A DNA stretch of 6,529 bases, from positions 1 to 6,529 of the forward strand of contig JACTVF010000137.1 in assembly GCA_019695435.1 (NCBI GenBank), written 5' to 3'. Source of the DNA: Methanoregulaceae archaeon (GTDB lineage: Archaea; Halobacteriota; Methanomicrobia; Methanomicrobiales; Methanospirillaceae). Both the position numbers and the translations under genes were made by a program. The stretch's first letter is position 1, and every line of letters begins with the position of its first letter. Under the pieces are notes generated by a model, which saw only the letters and a program-made list of their open reading frames with translations, was not told the origin of the DNA and ran no database searches. Positions 1 to 5,921 of the stretch are shown in pieces.

Positions 1-12
1 ATTTTTCAAAAC

Positions 13-20
13 CTTAAAAA
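13..20 (+). promoter_or_regulatory. TATA-like element for nikR
   Basis: The A/T-rich octamer CTTAAAAA lies about 25 bp before position 42. In archaea transcription starts roughly 25-27 bp after the TATA centre, which would put the start at about 42-44 and give a leader of about ten bases before ATG 54. This is inferred from spacing only. Confidence 0.35.
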
Positions 21-53
21 GCAAGCAGCTATGATATTCTCTTGACTGATGTT

Positions 54-476
54 ATGACCCTCGACAATGATCTCTCCCGCATCGGGATCTCGCTTCCCAA
101 AAACCTGCTCGACCGGTTTGATGAAATTATCAATGCCCGGGGATATTCCTCCCGGTCGGAAGGTATCCGTGACGCCATCCGCACCTACATTACCTATTAC
201 AAATGGATGGCCGATGTCAAGGGAGAACGTGAAGGTGTTATTACGATGGTCTACGATCACGACCAGCGCGGCCTTCTCACCATTATTACCGATGTCCAGC
301 ATGAGTACCATGAGGTCATCAAGGCATCCCTCCACTCTCACGTAACCCACAACCGGTGTCTGGAAGTAATCCTTGTGCACGGCGATGGTTCACAGCTCAA
401 GGCACTGGCAGAACGGCTGATGTCCCAGAAGGGGGTCGAATCGGTGAAACTCACCACGATCCAGATCGAAGACTAA
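54..476 (+). CDS. nikR: Nickel-responsive transcriptional regulator NikR
   Basis: This is a 140-aa metal-sensing repressor that, in the characterised family, binds operators of nickel uptake genes when loaded with Ni(II). An N-terminal ribbon-helix-helix domain is visible: the strand SRIGISL at residues 8-14, then helices at about 15-28 and 32-47. A C-terminal ACT-like metal domain covers about 60-136. All four ligands of the E. coli square-planar nickel site (H76, H87, H89, C95) align here as H83, H94, H96 and C102, so the sensor should be functional. Length matches the family. I chose ATG 54 because it places the ribbon strand as in homologues; an in-frame TTG at 42 would add four residues. 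No strong Shine-Dalgarno is seen, and a TATA-like element at 13-20 suggests a leaderless or near-leaderless mRNA. No nickel transporter gene lies in the window, so the target is unknown. The family call is secure; the start is less so. Confidence 0.95.
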   Translation: MTLDNDLSRIGISLPKNLLDRFDEIINARGYSSRSEGIRDAIRTYITYYKWMADVKGEREGVITMVYDHDQRGLLTIITDVQHEYHEVIKASLHSHVTHNRCLEVILVHGDGSQLKALAERLMSQKGVESVKLTTIQIED

Positions 477-486
477 AGGGAACGGG

Positions 487-503
487 TCTTTTCCTGCTTT
501 TTT
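487..503 (+). terminator. Oligo-T terminator after nikR
   Basis: Two T runs, 489-492 and 498-503, start 13 bp after the nikR stop. Archaeal RNA polymerase terminates at oligo-T tracts in the non-template strand without needing a hairpin, so this is the natural end of the nikR transcript. Confidence 0.5.
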
Positions 504-508
504 CGTAC

Positions 509-531
509 TTGTACCGGATATGATGGTACAA
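509..531. repeat. 7-bp perfect inverted repeat, 9-bp spacer
   Basis: TTGTACC at 509-515 is the exact reverse complement of GGTACAA at 525-531. A second, overlapping inverted repeat (ATGAT at 520-524 with ATCAT at 532-536, bases read directly) is seen inside and after it. The element lies between two convergent genes, so it is more likely a transcript-end hairpin than an operator, though a protein-binding site cannot be excluded. Confidence 0.5.
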
Positions 532-539
532 TCATTACA

Positions 540-596
540 AGCTGTTCTCTCCTAGCGTGGGGTGCGCAAGCGGTAAGGAGACCCGCGAGAGCAGCT
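540..596. other. Strong stem-loop, possible structured RNA
   Basis: Positions 540-549 pair with 587-596 as a 10-bp helix with one G-U pair. Within it, 555-557 plus 559-560 pair with 582-586 (five pairs, U558 bulged). A GCAA tetraloop at 566-569 is closed by 563-565/570-572. In addition 549-553 (CUCCU) can pair with 576-580 (AGGAG), which would cross the inner helix and form a pseudoknot. The element sits in the gap between the convergent nikR and methyltransferase genes, after an oligo-T run, so it could be a separate small RNA on either strand, a 3'-UTR element or a bidirectional transcript end. I recognise no RNA family. Confidence 0.45.
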
Positions 597-698
597 GGCG
601 TTCTCCATGAGTCAGAGATCCATCGTTCACATTTTAAACAGAACAGGACTCCCAGCTATCTGTTATTTATCACCAAAGGTGCTGTCAGATCCGACGCA

Positions 699-1325
699 TC
701 ACTTCAAGGTCGCGTGCAGGATTCCCATAACGCCAAGAGGGGAATATACCGGCGAGCGGTCAATAGAGAAGGTGTACCGGTCCCCGATGTAATCCAGCAG
801 CGCAGGGCTGGGAGGTACGCTGATAGGGGGGAGGTGCAGTTCCATCTCGATCCTCCGGATCCCGTCGAGATCCCGGGGGTGGATCAGCCATTCCGCTCCT
901 TCACAGTCACATTTCAGGAAATCGCAGCCACCGGCCATTCCGATAAGGTTACCCAGTGTATGCGTGGGGGACAAGATCCGGTACCCGTCCCAGGATATCT
1001 CTTTCGGCTTACCGGTCCCTAGAGCCCCCCGGATGATCCTCACATCCGCGTGGTTGAGCCGGACATTTTCTTCCAGAAGATCGGCAGTCACCGGTTCAAC
1101 AGCAGTCACATGCGGTGAAAGTCGTGCAGCCCGCATGCAGAAAGCCCCGATATTTGCCCCGATATCGAGAACGAGGTCATCCGGCCGGATATCCCCAAAC
1201 AGGTACTCGGGAACTTCTGTGATCTGCCGGTACGGCGCATCGCTCACCCGGAACTGTATCTCGTCACGGGTGACGATAGGCTGTGCAGAAAAACCGGTGA
1301 AGAGATCAGCCTTTGGCTTGTTCAT
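699..1325 (-). CDS. FkbM-type SAM-dependent methyltransferase
   Basis: This is a 208-aa class I methyltransferase of the FkbM family, whose members mostly O-methylate sugars, glycans or small molecules in the cytoplasm. Motif I VLDIGANIG is at residues 52-60 (SAM binding). VEPV at 77-80 is the acidic motif II that contacts the ribose hydroxyls, and FLKCDCEGAEWLI at 136-148 is the FkbM signature (usual form K-x-D-x-EGAE). The fold occupies almost the whole protein, and length is at the short end of the family. An open frame continues upstream to 1445, but ATG 1325 is the first Met and gives a normal N-terminus; no clear Shine-Dalgarno is visible. It stands alone, divergent from the next gene and convergent with nikR, so context gives no substrate. 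Glycan or lipid modification is only a guess. Confidence 0.85.
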   Translation of the reverse strand: MNKPKADLFTGFSAQPIVTRDEIQFRVSDAPYRQITEVPEYLFGDIRPDDLVLDIGANIGAFCMRAARLSPHVTAVEPVTADLLEENVRLNHADVRIIRGALGTGKPKEISWDGYRILSPTHTLGNLIGMAGGCDFLKCDCEGAEWLIHPRDLDGIRRIEMELHLPPISVPPSPALLDYIGDRYTFSIDRSPVYSPLGVMGILHATLK

Positions 1326-1367
1326 AAGAGGGCCCCGTTGATGCCCCACAGATGACCGGGGGCCATG

Positions 1368-1376
1368 TGTATTTTT
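1368..1376 (-). promoter_or_regulatory. TATA-like element for the FkbM-type gene
   Basis: Read on the minus strand the sequence is AAAAATACA, about 45 bp before ATG 1325. With the usual archaeal spacing this predicts a leader of about 20 bases. Support is from composition and distance only. Confidence 0.3.
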
Positions 1377-1492
1377 CCCGGTAGAGCAGATCACGCGATA
1401 AAACTGATCCTTTCTTCCGGAGCCCGGAAAAATATCCCTGCACATACAAAAATGGGACCTGTCGGCAGGAATGTGAGATACCGTCCAAGAAC

Positions 1493-1503
1493 TTTTGTTT
1501 ATC
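1493..1503 (+). promoter_or_regulatory. TATA-like element for the Met-10 family gene
   Basis: TTTTGTTTATC is centred about 29 bp before ATG 1527. This fits a leaderless transcript beginning at or next to that ATG, and it is the main sequence argument for choosing 1527 over the earlier in-frame ATGs at 1365 and 1452, which lie upstream of this element. Confidence 0.45.
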
Positions 1504-1509
1504 CGGTGC

Positions 1510-1521
1510 GTACCCGGGTAC
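1510..1521. promoter_or_regulatory. Perfect 12-bp palindrome before the start codon
   Basis: GTACCCGGGTAC is fully self-complementary and lies between the TATA-like element and ATG 1527, ending five bases before the ATG. A dimeric repressor bound there would cover the transcription start. GGTAC/GTACC words are common in this GC-biased sequence, so chance is possible. Confidence 0.35.
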
Positions 1522-1526
1522 TGTCC

Positions 1527-2366
1527 ATGGGATTAAAAGAGCGGCTTTTCGGGATCATACCGGAGGAGGATCGCCGACGCATCTCCCCGCATTTCGACGT
1601 GATCGGGGACATCGCCATTATTGCCCTGCCGGAGAATCTAAAGGGATATGCCCCTGTCATTGTCGATACGATCAAATCCTACCGGCATGGCATCAGGACA
1701 GTTCTTGGAAAAGTGGAAAACGTCAGCGGAGACTGCCGTACGGCACGATACGAGATCATAACCGGTGATACTACGGTCACCACGCACCATGAGTACGGTT
1801 TTTCTTACCGCCTCGACCTCAGCACGGTCTTTTTTAATCCCCGACTCGCCAGCGAGCGCCGGCGGGTGACCAGTCAGGTACAGGCCGGTGAGAGCGTGCT
1901 TGTTCCCTTCTGCGGAGCAGGACCGTTTGTCATACCCGCCGCCGCACGCGGGGCATCAGTCGTTGCAGTGGAAAAGAACCCATGTGCGTACCGCTGGCTG
2001 CTGGAGAATTTACAAGTAAACCGGTGTAACGGCCGGGTCACAGCAGTCTGTGGCGACGCATCCGATACCGCACTCCTGCCCCCACAGCCATTTGATCGGG
2101 CAATTATCCCGACACCGTACGGTATGGACGCGATCCTCGGGATTCTTGCACCTTGTGTCAGACCCGCGGGCATGCTCCATTTTTACACATTCAAAAACCG
2201 GAAGCAGAGCGAAGAACTCGAACAAACCCTCACAAGAGCCGGATACCACGTCACCACCCGGCGCCGGTGCGGGAATGTCGCTCCGTCCGTGAGCCGTTGG
2301 GTGTTCGATCTCAGAAAAGCAGGGCATCCTGATAGAAATACGGAAATATCCGGGAATCCCGGATAA
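1527..2366 (+). CDS. Met-10 family tRNA methyltransferase-like protein (Trm5/TYW2-like)
   Basis: This 279-aa protein belongs to the Met-10+ family, which modifies the G37 position of tRNA: Trm5 makes m1G37, and archaeal TYW2/Taw2 adds the aminocarboxypropyl group during wyosine synthesis. An N-terminal RNA-binding-like part covers about 1-95. The family hallmark FFNPRLASER is at 102-111 (NPRL...ER). A SAM-binding Rossmann fold follows, with VLVPFCGAGPFVIPAA at 124-139 as motif I and VVAVEKNP at 145-152 as motif II; FDRAIIPTPYG at 189-199 lies at the post-strand-4 site, and the C-terminal end is NVAPSVSRWVFDL at 250-262. Full Trm5b enzymes are about 330-340 aa with an extra D1 domain; this length is nearer TYW2-type or D1-less members. 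Start 1527 is supported by the TATA spacing and typical MGLKERL N-terminus; the frame stays open back to 1365. Which of the two reactions it performs, or a third, cannot be read from sequence. Confidence 0.8.
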   Translation: MGLKERLFGIIPEEDRRRISPHFDVIGDIAIIALPENLKGYAPVIVDTIKSYRHGIRTVLGKVENVSGDCRTARYEIITGDTTVTTHHEYGFSYRLDLSTVFFNPRLASERRRVTSQVQAGESVLVPFCGAGPFVIPAAARGASVVAVEKNPCAYRWLLENLQVNRCNGRVTAVCGDASDTALLPPQPFDRAIIPTPYGMDAILGILAPCVRPAGMLHFYTFKNRKQSEELEQTLTRAGYHVTTRRRCGNVAPSVSRWVFDLRKAGHPDRNTEISGNPG

Positions 2367-2369
2367 AAA
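2348..2369. terminator. Palindrome plus oligo-T between convergent genes
   Basis: Positions 2348-2364 form a near-perfect palindrome (8 bp each side of one central A) that overlaps the stop codon of the Met-10 gene. Immediately next to it, on the minus strand, is a run of five T (2365-2369), ten bases after the permease stop. The oligo-T would end the ABC operon transcript, and the hairpin may mark the 3' end of the plus-strand transcript. Only 12 bp separate the two stop codons. Confidence 0.45.
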
Positions 2370-2378
2370 GGGATGATT

Positions 2379-3569
2379 CTACTCGCTCCGCAATGCATCG
2401 ATCGGGTCCATGTTCGAGGCCGCCCACGCTGGGTACATCCCGGATGCCACACAGACCACGACACCGATGACCATCCCATACGGGATATAGATCAGGCTTG
2501 CCGGTTGGAAGAAGTACTGCGTGGTGCCGATCATGGCGTTCACGACCGAGTACCCTATAACAAAGCTCATGATCCCACCCACCACCGCACCGATGAGGCC
2601 CAGTATGAGCGCCTCGTACAGGAACATCCGGCGCACTTCGCCTTTCTCGGTCCCGATCGAGAGCAGGATACCGATCTCCTGCACCCGTTCCTTGACCGAC
2701 ATCATCATGACGTTGAAGATACTCACGGCAGCAACGACAAGCGAGATCCCGCCGATTGCCATGATAAAGGTGGTAATCGTTCCGAGAGTACTCGTGATGG
2801 TGGACAACCGGGAACTGGCATCGGAGATCCGCACCACATCTGAATTCCGATTGACCTTTGCGTTGATTGCCGCTTCGGTCTGGTTGATCGTATCGACGTC
2901 CTGCACGATCACGTTGACCTGGTCATACTGGTCCAGTTCACCGAAGTGGTCGGTGTACCAGGTATCGTCAACAACGATCCCATTGTCCACATTGACACCA
3001 TCGGCCGCAATGCCCCGTGCCGCAAGAATGCCGGCAACCCTGACAACCGGCCGTGAGATGGTGGCACAGTTCTGCCCGATCTTTATCGTGCTTCCGGGAA
3101 CGAGGTTGAAGTTGCTTGCGATGGTTGCACCGACAAGTGCGTCACTCCCCCGTATATTTGATCCCTCCGCTATCGTTAGGAATTTCGGGACGTCACTGGG
3201 ATCGAGACCATAGATCGAGCCGCGGCCATTCTGGTCTCCGACAGAAAACTGCGTACTGGTATGGTGGATTGTTACCACGTCGTTCTGTCCCGCAGATCCT
3301 TTGATATCATTGAGCGTACTCGTATCAATAGTGTTTGAAGAGGGGGCGGCACCGAGACCGGTACTCATTTTTACCACATCGGAGGTGAGCATAACGGTAT
3401 TGACATTTGCCGAGAGCTGGTCCTTTACCGAGAGCTGCATGTTGGTTCCCAGCATTCCCATGGAGGAGATGGCAACGACACCGATCACGATCCCGATGGA
3501 GGCCAGAAGCGAGCGCAGGAAATTCAGCCTGACGCTCCTGACCGAGAGATCAAAGAAGATATCCCTCAT
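2379..3569 (-). CDS. MacB/FtsX-type ABC transporter permease
   Basis: This is a 396-aa integral membrane subunit of a type VII (MacB/LolCDE-like) ABC system. An N-terminal membrane helix spans about 22-44, followed by a large extracytoplasmic MacB_PCD-like domain at about 45-262 and three C-terminal helices at about 266-290, 318-342 and 360-382. The cytoplasmic loop SVKERVQEIGILLSIGTEKG at 291-310 is the classic FtsX coupling segment (x-EIGILxxIG). The tail YPAWAASNMDPIDALRSE at 379-396 is the usual MacB ending. Length is typical. The start codon overlaps the ATPase stop as ATGA, indicating translational coupling. Such permeases do not form a normal transport channel; they transmit ATP-driven motion to extracytoplasmic partners for export, lipoprotein release or envelope signalling. 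The substrate is unknown. Confidence 0.92.
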   Translation of the reverse strand: MRDIFFDLSVRSVRLNFLRSLLASIGIVIGVVAISSMGMLGTNMQLSVKDQLSANVNTVMLTSDVVKMSTGLGAAPSSNTIDTSTLNDIKGSAGQNDVVTIHHTSTQFSVGDQNGRGSIYGLDPSDVPKFLTIAEGSNIRGSDALVGATIASNFNLVPGSTIKIGQNCATISRPVVRVAGILAARGIAADGVNVDNGIVVDDTWYTDHFGELDQYDQVNVIVQDVDTINQTEAAINAKVNRNSDVVRISDASSRLSTITSTLGTITTFIMAIGGISLVVAAVSIFNVMMMSVKERVQEIGILLSIGTEKGEVRRMFLYEALILGLIGAVVGGIMSFVIGYSVVNAMIGTTQYFFQPASLIYIPYGMVIGVVVCVASGMYPAWAASNMDPIDALRSE

Positions 3570-4246
3570 GATGCCACGACCCTCCCGTCTGCAAGCCGGA
3601 TCGTTCGCTGGGCGTATTCGCCGATATGGGGATCATGCGTCACGATGATAACCGTCTTTCCCTTCCGGTGCAGGTCGCAAAGGATCTCCATGATCTGGAG
3701 ACCGGTCTTGCTGTCGAGATTGCCGGTGGGCTCATCGCAGAGAAGGATTTTTGGATCGTTGACCAGTGCCCGTGCAATGGCTACGCGCTGCTGCTGTCCC
3801 CCTGAAAGCTGGTTGGGCCGGTGGGCGCCCATATCAGGATCGATGCCCACCGCACGGAGATAATCGGCAGCCCGTCCTGTCGTGTCCCGCTTTTTGTACT
3901 TGAGGATGAGCGGGTATTCCACGTTTTCGTATGCGGAGAGAAGGGGAATGAGATAAAATTTCTGGAAGACATATCCAATGATATCCCGGCGCATATGGGT
4001 CCGTTCGAGACTTGACATCTTTGCCACATTTTCGCCGGCGATATAGAGTTCCCCGGATGTCGGGACATCGAGAATGCCCAACTGGTTCATCATTGTTGAT
4101 TTGCCCGAACCTGACGGCCCCATGATCGCCACGAATTCATTCTCTGCAATATCAAGAGATACATGATCGAGCGCAGTAAAGTCACCACTCTCCAGATGGT
4201 ACGTTTTTGTGACCTCAGTAAGCCGGATAAGTGGCATATCGCTCAT
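3566..4246 (-). CDS. MacB/LolD-type ABC transporter ATP-binding protein
   Basis: This 226-aa ATPase powers the permease encoded directly downstream. All motifs are intact: Walker A GPSGSGKST at 43-51, Q-loop Q95 in FQKFYLIP, signature LSGGQQQR at 147-154, Walker B ILLCDEP at 167-173 with catalytic E172, D-loop GNLDSKT at 175-181, and switch histidine H204 in VTHD. The A-loop aromatic is probably Y16 in TKTYHLESGDFTAL, a spacing typical of the LolD/MacB/FtsE group. Length is standard for a stand-alone subunit. ATG 4246 is chosen because GGTGAT lies five bases upstream; an internal ATG at 4237 has no such site. It overlaps the permease gene by 4 bp and lies 15 bp after the surface-protein gene, so the three form one transcription unit. 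Confidence 0.95.
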   Translation of the reverse strand: MSDMPLIRLTEVTKTYHLESGDFTALDHVSLDIAENEFVAIMGPSGSGKSTMMNQLGILDVPTSGELYIAGENVAKMSSLERTHMRRDIIGYVFQKFYLIPLLSAYENVEYPLILKYKKRDTTGRAADYLRAVGIDPDMGAHRPNQLSGGQQQRVAIARALVNDPKILLCDEPTGNLDSKTGLQIMEILCDLHRKGKTVIIVTHDPHIGEYAQRTIRLADGRVVAS

Positions 4247-4251
4247 GGATG

Positions 4252-4257
4252 ATCACC
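4252..4257 (-). promoter_or_regulatory. Ribosome binding site for the ABC ATPase
   Basis: GGTGAT on the minus strand is exactly complementary to the ATCACC of the archaeal 16S rRNA 3' end and is five bases before ATG 4246. It fixes the start and fills the 15-bp gap after the preceding stop, consistent with an operon. Confidence 0.7.
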
Positions 4258-4261
4258 AGAT

Positions 4262-5647
4262 TCACTGTTTCCTGAATTTTGCAAGGATCCATTTCCTTTT
4301 TACATAGAGCACGATTGCCGCGATAACAACAATCATCCCGATAATGACCGGGTAGAATGCACTCAGGCCGCCGCCCCGGGCGCCACCGATGCCAAACAGA
4401 CCGCCGCCGCCCCGGGCGGCATAAGCGCCGCCGCCGCCGGCTGCTGAAGCTGCACCGGCCGCCCCGGTCGCACTCAGGGAACCGAATCCACCCGAGCTGC
4501 TTCGGGTGCCGGATTCTAACGAAGATTCAAGAGACCGCAGGTCGAAGGTCTGCACGAAACTCAGCGTGTTACCATTGCCATCCTTCCATGTGGTTTGTAT
4601 CGGGATGGCAGACAGGTCGGAACTGGTAAAGGTGAGCGTGAAACTGGAGAAGTCATTGGATGTGAGGGACCCAACGGCATAACTGGAATATGGTTGAACG
4701 GGTGTTGCCGGTGCACCAACAGATACTACCACCCCGTTTGCATCCGTGATTCCCGTGTTGGTCACATCGCCGGTCAGCTGGTATGCCCCGTTTGACACAG
4801 TAAGCGCGAGATCGTTTACCACGGTGGATGCGGCGGTTTTGCTTGTACCGATATTGAGGGGAAGTATAACAGTATCCGAATGCGGGTTCTGGATGTTCTG
4901 CCCGTTACTGTACTGGATACTGAAAGTAACATTTCCAGCCTGGTAGGGGGTAATGGCAAACGGGACATCGACAGAACTGCCGCCGGGTATCGAAGCGACA
5001 AAGAACTGGAGCGGGCTGATCCCAACACCCGTGCCTGTTGGCGTGATCATGACATTGCTGATGTTGCCGACCCGGGGATTGGTGATCGTCAGGTTGACAT
5101 TATCCGTGTTGTCGAGAGCGAAATTATCCGGTCTCTGGGAGATCACTTCCTGGATCGGTGTTGACGCGACCTGGACCGTGATGGGGTAGATAATGCTGCC
5201 CGAATCGCGGGACGCCACACTGAAGACAGGGTAGTATATTCCCTCAGGGGGTTTTGCAACAACCTGGAAGATATAGGCCATCGTATTCCCGGGTCCGAGA
5301 TAGGTCATGACCTGGTACGGGTTCCTGGTTTCGTCCGGGATATAGACGTTTTGGGAGTTAAGAATGTCTGCATGTCCAAGCGCGACATCCTGGGTCCCGG
5401 TGTTTGTCAGCTGAACGGTAATCGTTCCCTGTTCATAGGGATAGAATACCTGCGGATCGACCGTGACGGAACTCACAAAAACCTGCGACAGGGCCTGTTC
5501 GCCGGATAGCGTTGTTGTTGATGCACTTACAGAACTTGTTCCGGAAGAACTACCGGAACTTGTCGAACCTGTTGAGCCGGCTGCACTTGCAGCACCGACC
5601 ATCAGACAAACCATCAGTACTCCCATGAGAGCAATAAAGATCTTCAT
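4262..5647 (-). CDS. COG1361-type S-layer-like surface protein, membrane-anchored
   Basis: This is a 461-aa exported protein. A signal peptide covers residues 1-22 (MKIF..., hydrophobic core, cleavage likely after ASA). A Ser/Thr-rich stretch at about 23-47 looks like a glycosylated spacer. Residues about 55-370 form repeated beta-sandwich (CARDB/COG1361-like) modules, seen from recurring VxLTNTGTQD, LTITNPRVGN and LTGDVTNTGI segments at about 78, 186 and 291. N-glycosylation sequons are NLT 185, NIS 195 and NVT 239. A Gly/Ala-rich linker at about 386-428 precedes one membrane helix at about 430-449 and a basic cytoplasmic tail (KRKWILAKFRKQ), giving type I topology. ATG 5647 is chosen over an in-frame start at 5725 because it begins the signal peptide and has GGAGTGAT just upstream. 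As first gene of the ABC operon it probably acts as extracytoplasmic partner of the permease. This is inference; it could also be an independent envelope protein. Confidence 0.85.
   Translation of the reverse strand: MKIFIALMGVLMVCLMVGAASAAGSTGSTSSGSSSGTSSVSASTTTLSGEQALSQVFVSSVTVDPQVFYPYEQGTITVQLTNTGTQDVALGHADILNSQNVYIPDETRNPYQVMTYLGPGNTMAYIFQVVAKPPEGIYYPVFSVASRDSGSIIYPITVQVASTPIQEVISQRPDNFALDNTDNVNLTITNPRVGNISNVMITPTGTGVGISPLQFFVASIPGGSSVDVPFAITPYQAGNVTFSIQYSNGQNIQNPHSDTVILPLNIGTSKTAASTVVNDLALTVSNGAYQLTGDVTNTGITDANGVVVSVGAPATPVQPYSSYAVGSLTSNDFSSFTLTFTSSDLSAIPIQTTWKDGNGNTLSFVQTFDLRSLESSLESGTRSSSGGFGSLSATGAAGAASAAGGGGAYAARGGGGLFGIGGARGGGLSAFYPVIIGMIVVIAAIVLYVKRKWILAKFRKQ
4367..4418 (-). repeat. 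In-frame 16-bp direct repeat in the Gly-rich linker
   Basis: The same 16-bp word occurs at 4367-4382 and 4403-4418, 36 bp (12 codons) apart and in the same frame, encoding the two ARGGG blocks of the linker. The surrounding GCC/GCG tracts make the region prone to slippage, so linker length is likely to vary between strains. Confidence 0.7.
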
Positions 5648-5648
5648 A

Positions 5649-5656
5649 ATCACTCC
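5649..5656 (-). promoter_or_regulatory. Ribosome binding site for the surface protein
   Basis: GGAGTGAT on the minus strand lies one base before ATG 5647, with its GGAG core six bases from the ATG. It partly matches the archaeal anti-Shine-Dalgarno and supports this ATG over the in-frame start at 5725. Confidence 0.6.
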
Positions 5657-5746
5657 ATTTTTTTTGTATAACAGAAACATACGTAATCGTGGATAGACAC
5701 ACCCAAGATTATACCATCGGTACATTTAAGATTGTGCCATTCCCGG

Positions 5747-5779
5747 ACATAAACGAATCTTTATGTAACTTATATTTTA
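5747..5779 (-). promoter_or_regulatory. Promoter and putative operator of the surface-protein/ABC operon
   Basis: On the minus strand an AAAATATAA TATA-like box occupies 5770-5778, predicting a start near 5748 and a leader of about 100 bases. Between them is a perfect 7-bp inverted repeat: ACATAAA at 5747-5753 and TTTATGT at 5760-5766, spacer 6. A repressor bound here would block the transcription start. Other A/T-rich boxes (for example 5807-5815) could serve instead, so the TATA choice is tentative while the repeat is certain. Confidence 0.4.
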
Positions 5780-5921
5780 CTTATTGTTATTTAATTGATA
5801 CTTGGAGTTATAAATAGATTTCTCAAAGAACAATCGGGCGCAATACCAAAATCAAGGGGTAAAAACGCACTGGCGGGTCAAAGACACAACGATCTGACAG
5901 GAAAGCGCACAAAAGGATTGT

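Noticed and set aside
6..380. 124-codon minus-strand ORF opposite nikR
   Set aside because: It is a shadow frame of a well-supported regulator and shows no recognisable protein features.
572..587. B12-box-like word (AAGGAGACCCGC) suggesting a cobalamin riboswitch
   Set aside because: It matches most of the AGNCAGGAGACCNGCC consensus, but the other conserved blocks (GCCACTG, GGGAAGGC) are missing upstream, the element is far too short, and no plus-strand gene follows it.
607..792. 61-codon plus-strand ORF after the stem-loop
   Set aside because: Half of it is antisense to the FkbM-type gene, it has no ribosome binding site or promoter at the right distance, and it lacks protein-like features.
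1365..1526. 54-residue N-terminal extension of the Met-10 family protein
   Set aside because: The frame is open, but the basic, low-quality sequence does not resemble a D1 domain, and the TATA-like element lies inside it, favouring the start at 1527.
2521..3213. 230-codon plus-strand ORF opposite the permease
   Set aside because: It is antisense to a clear FtsX/MacB permease; the Thr/Ile/Pro-rich product is what the complement of that coding sequence gives.
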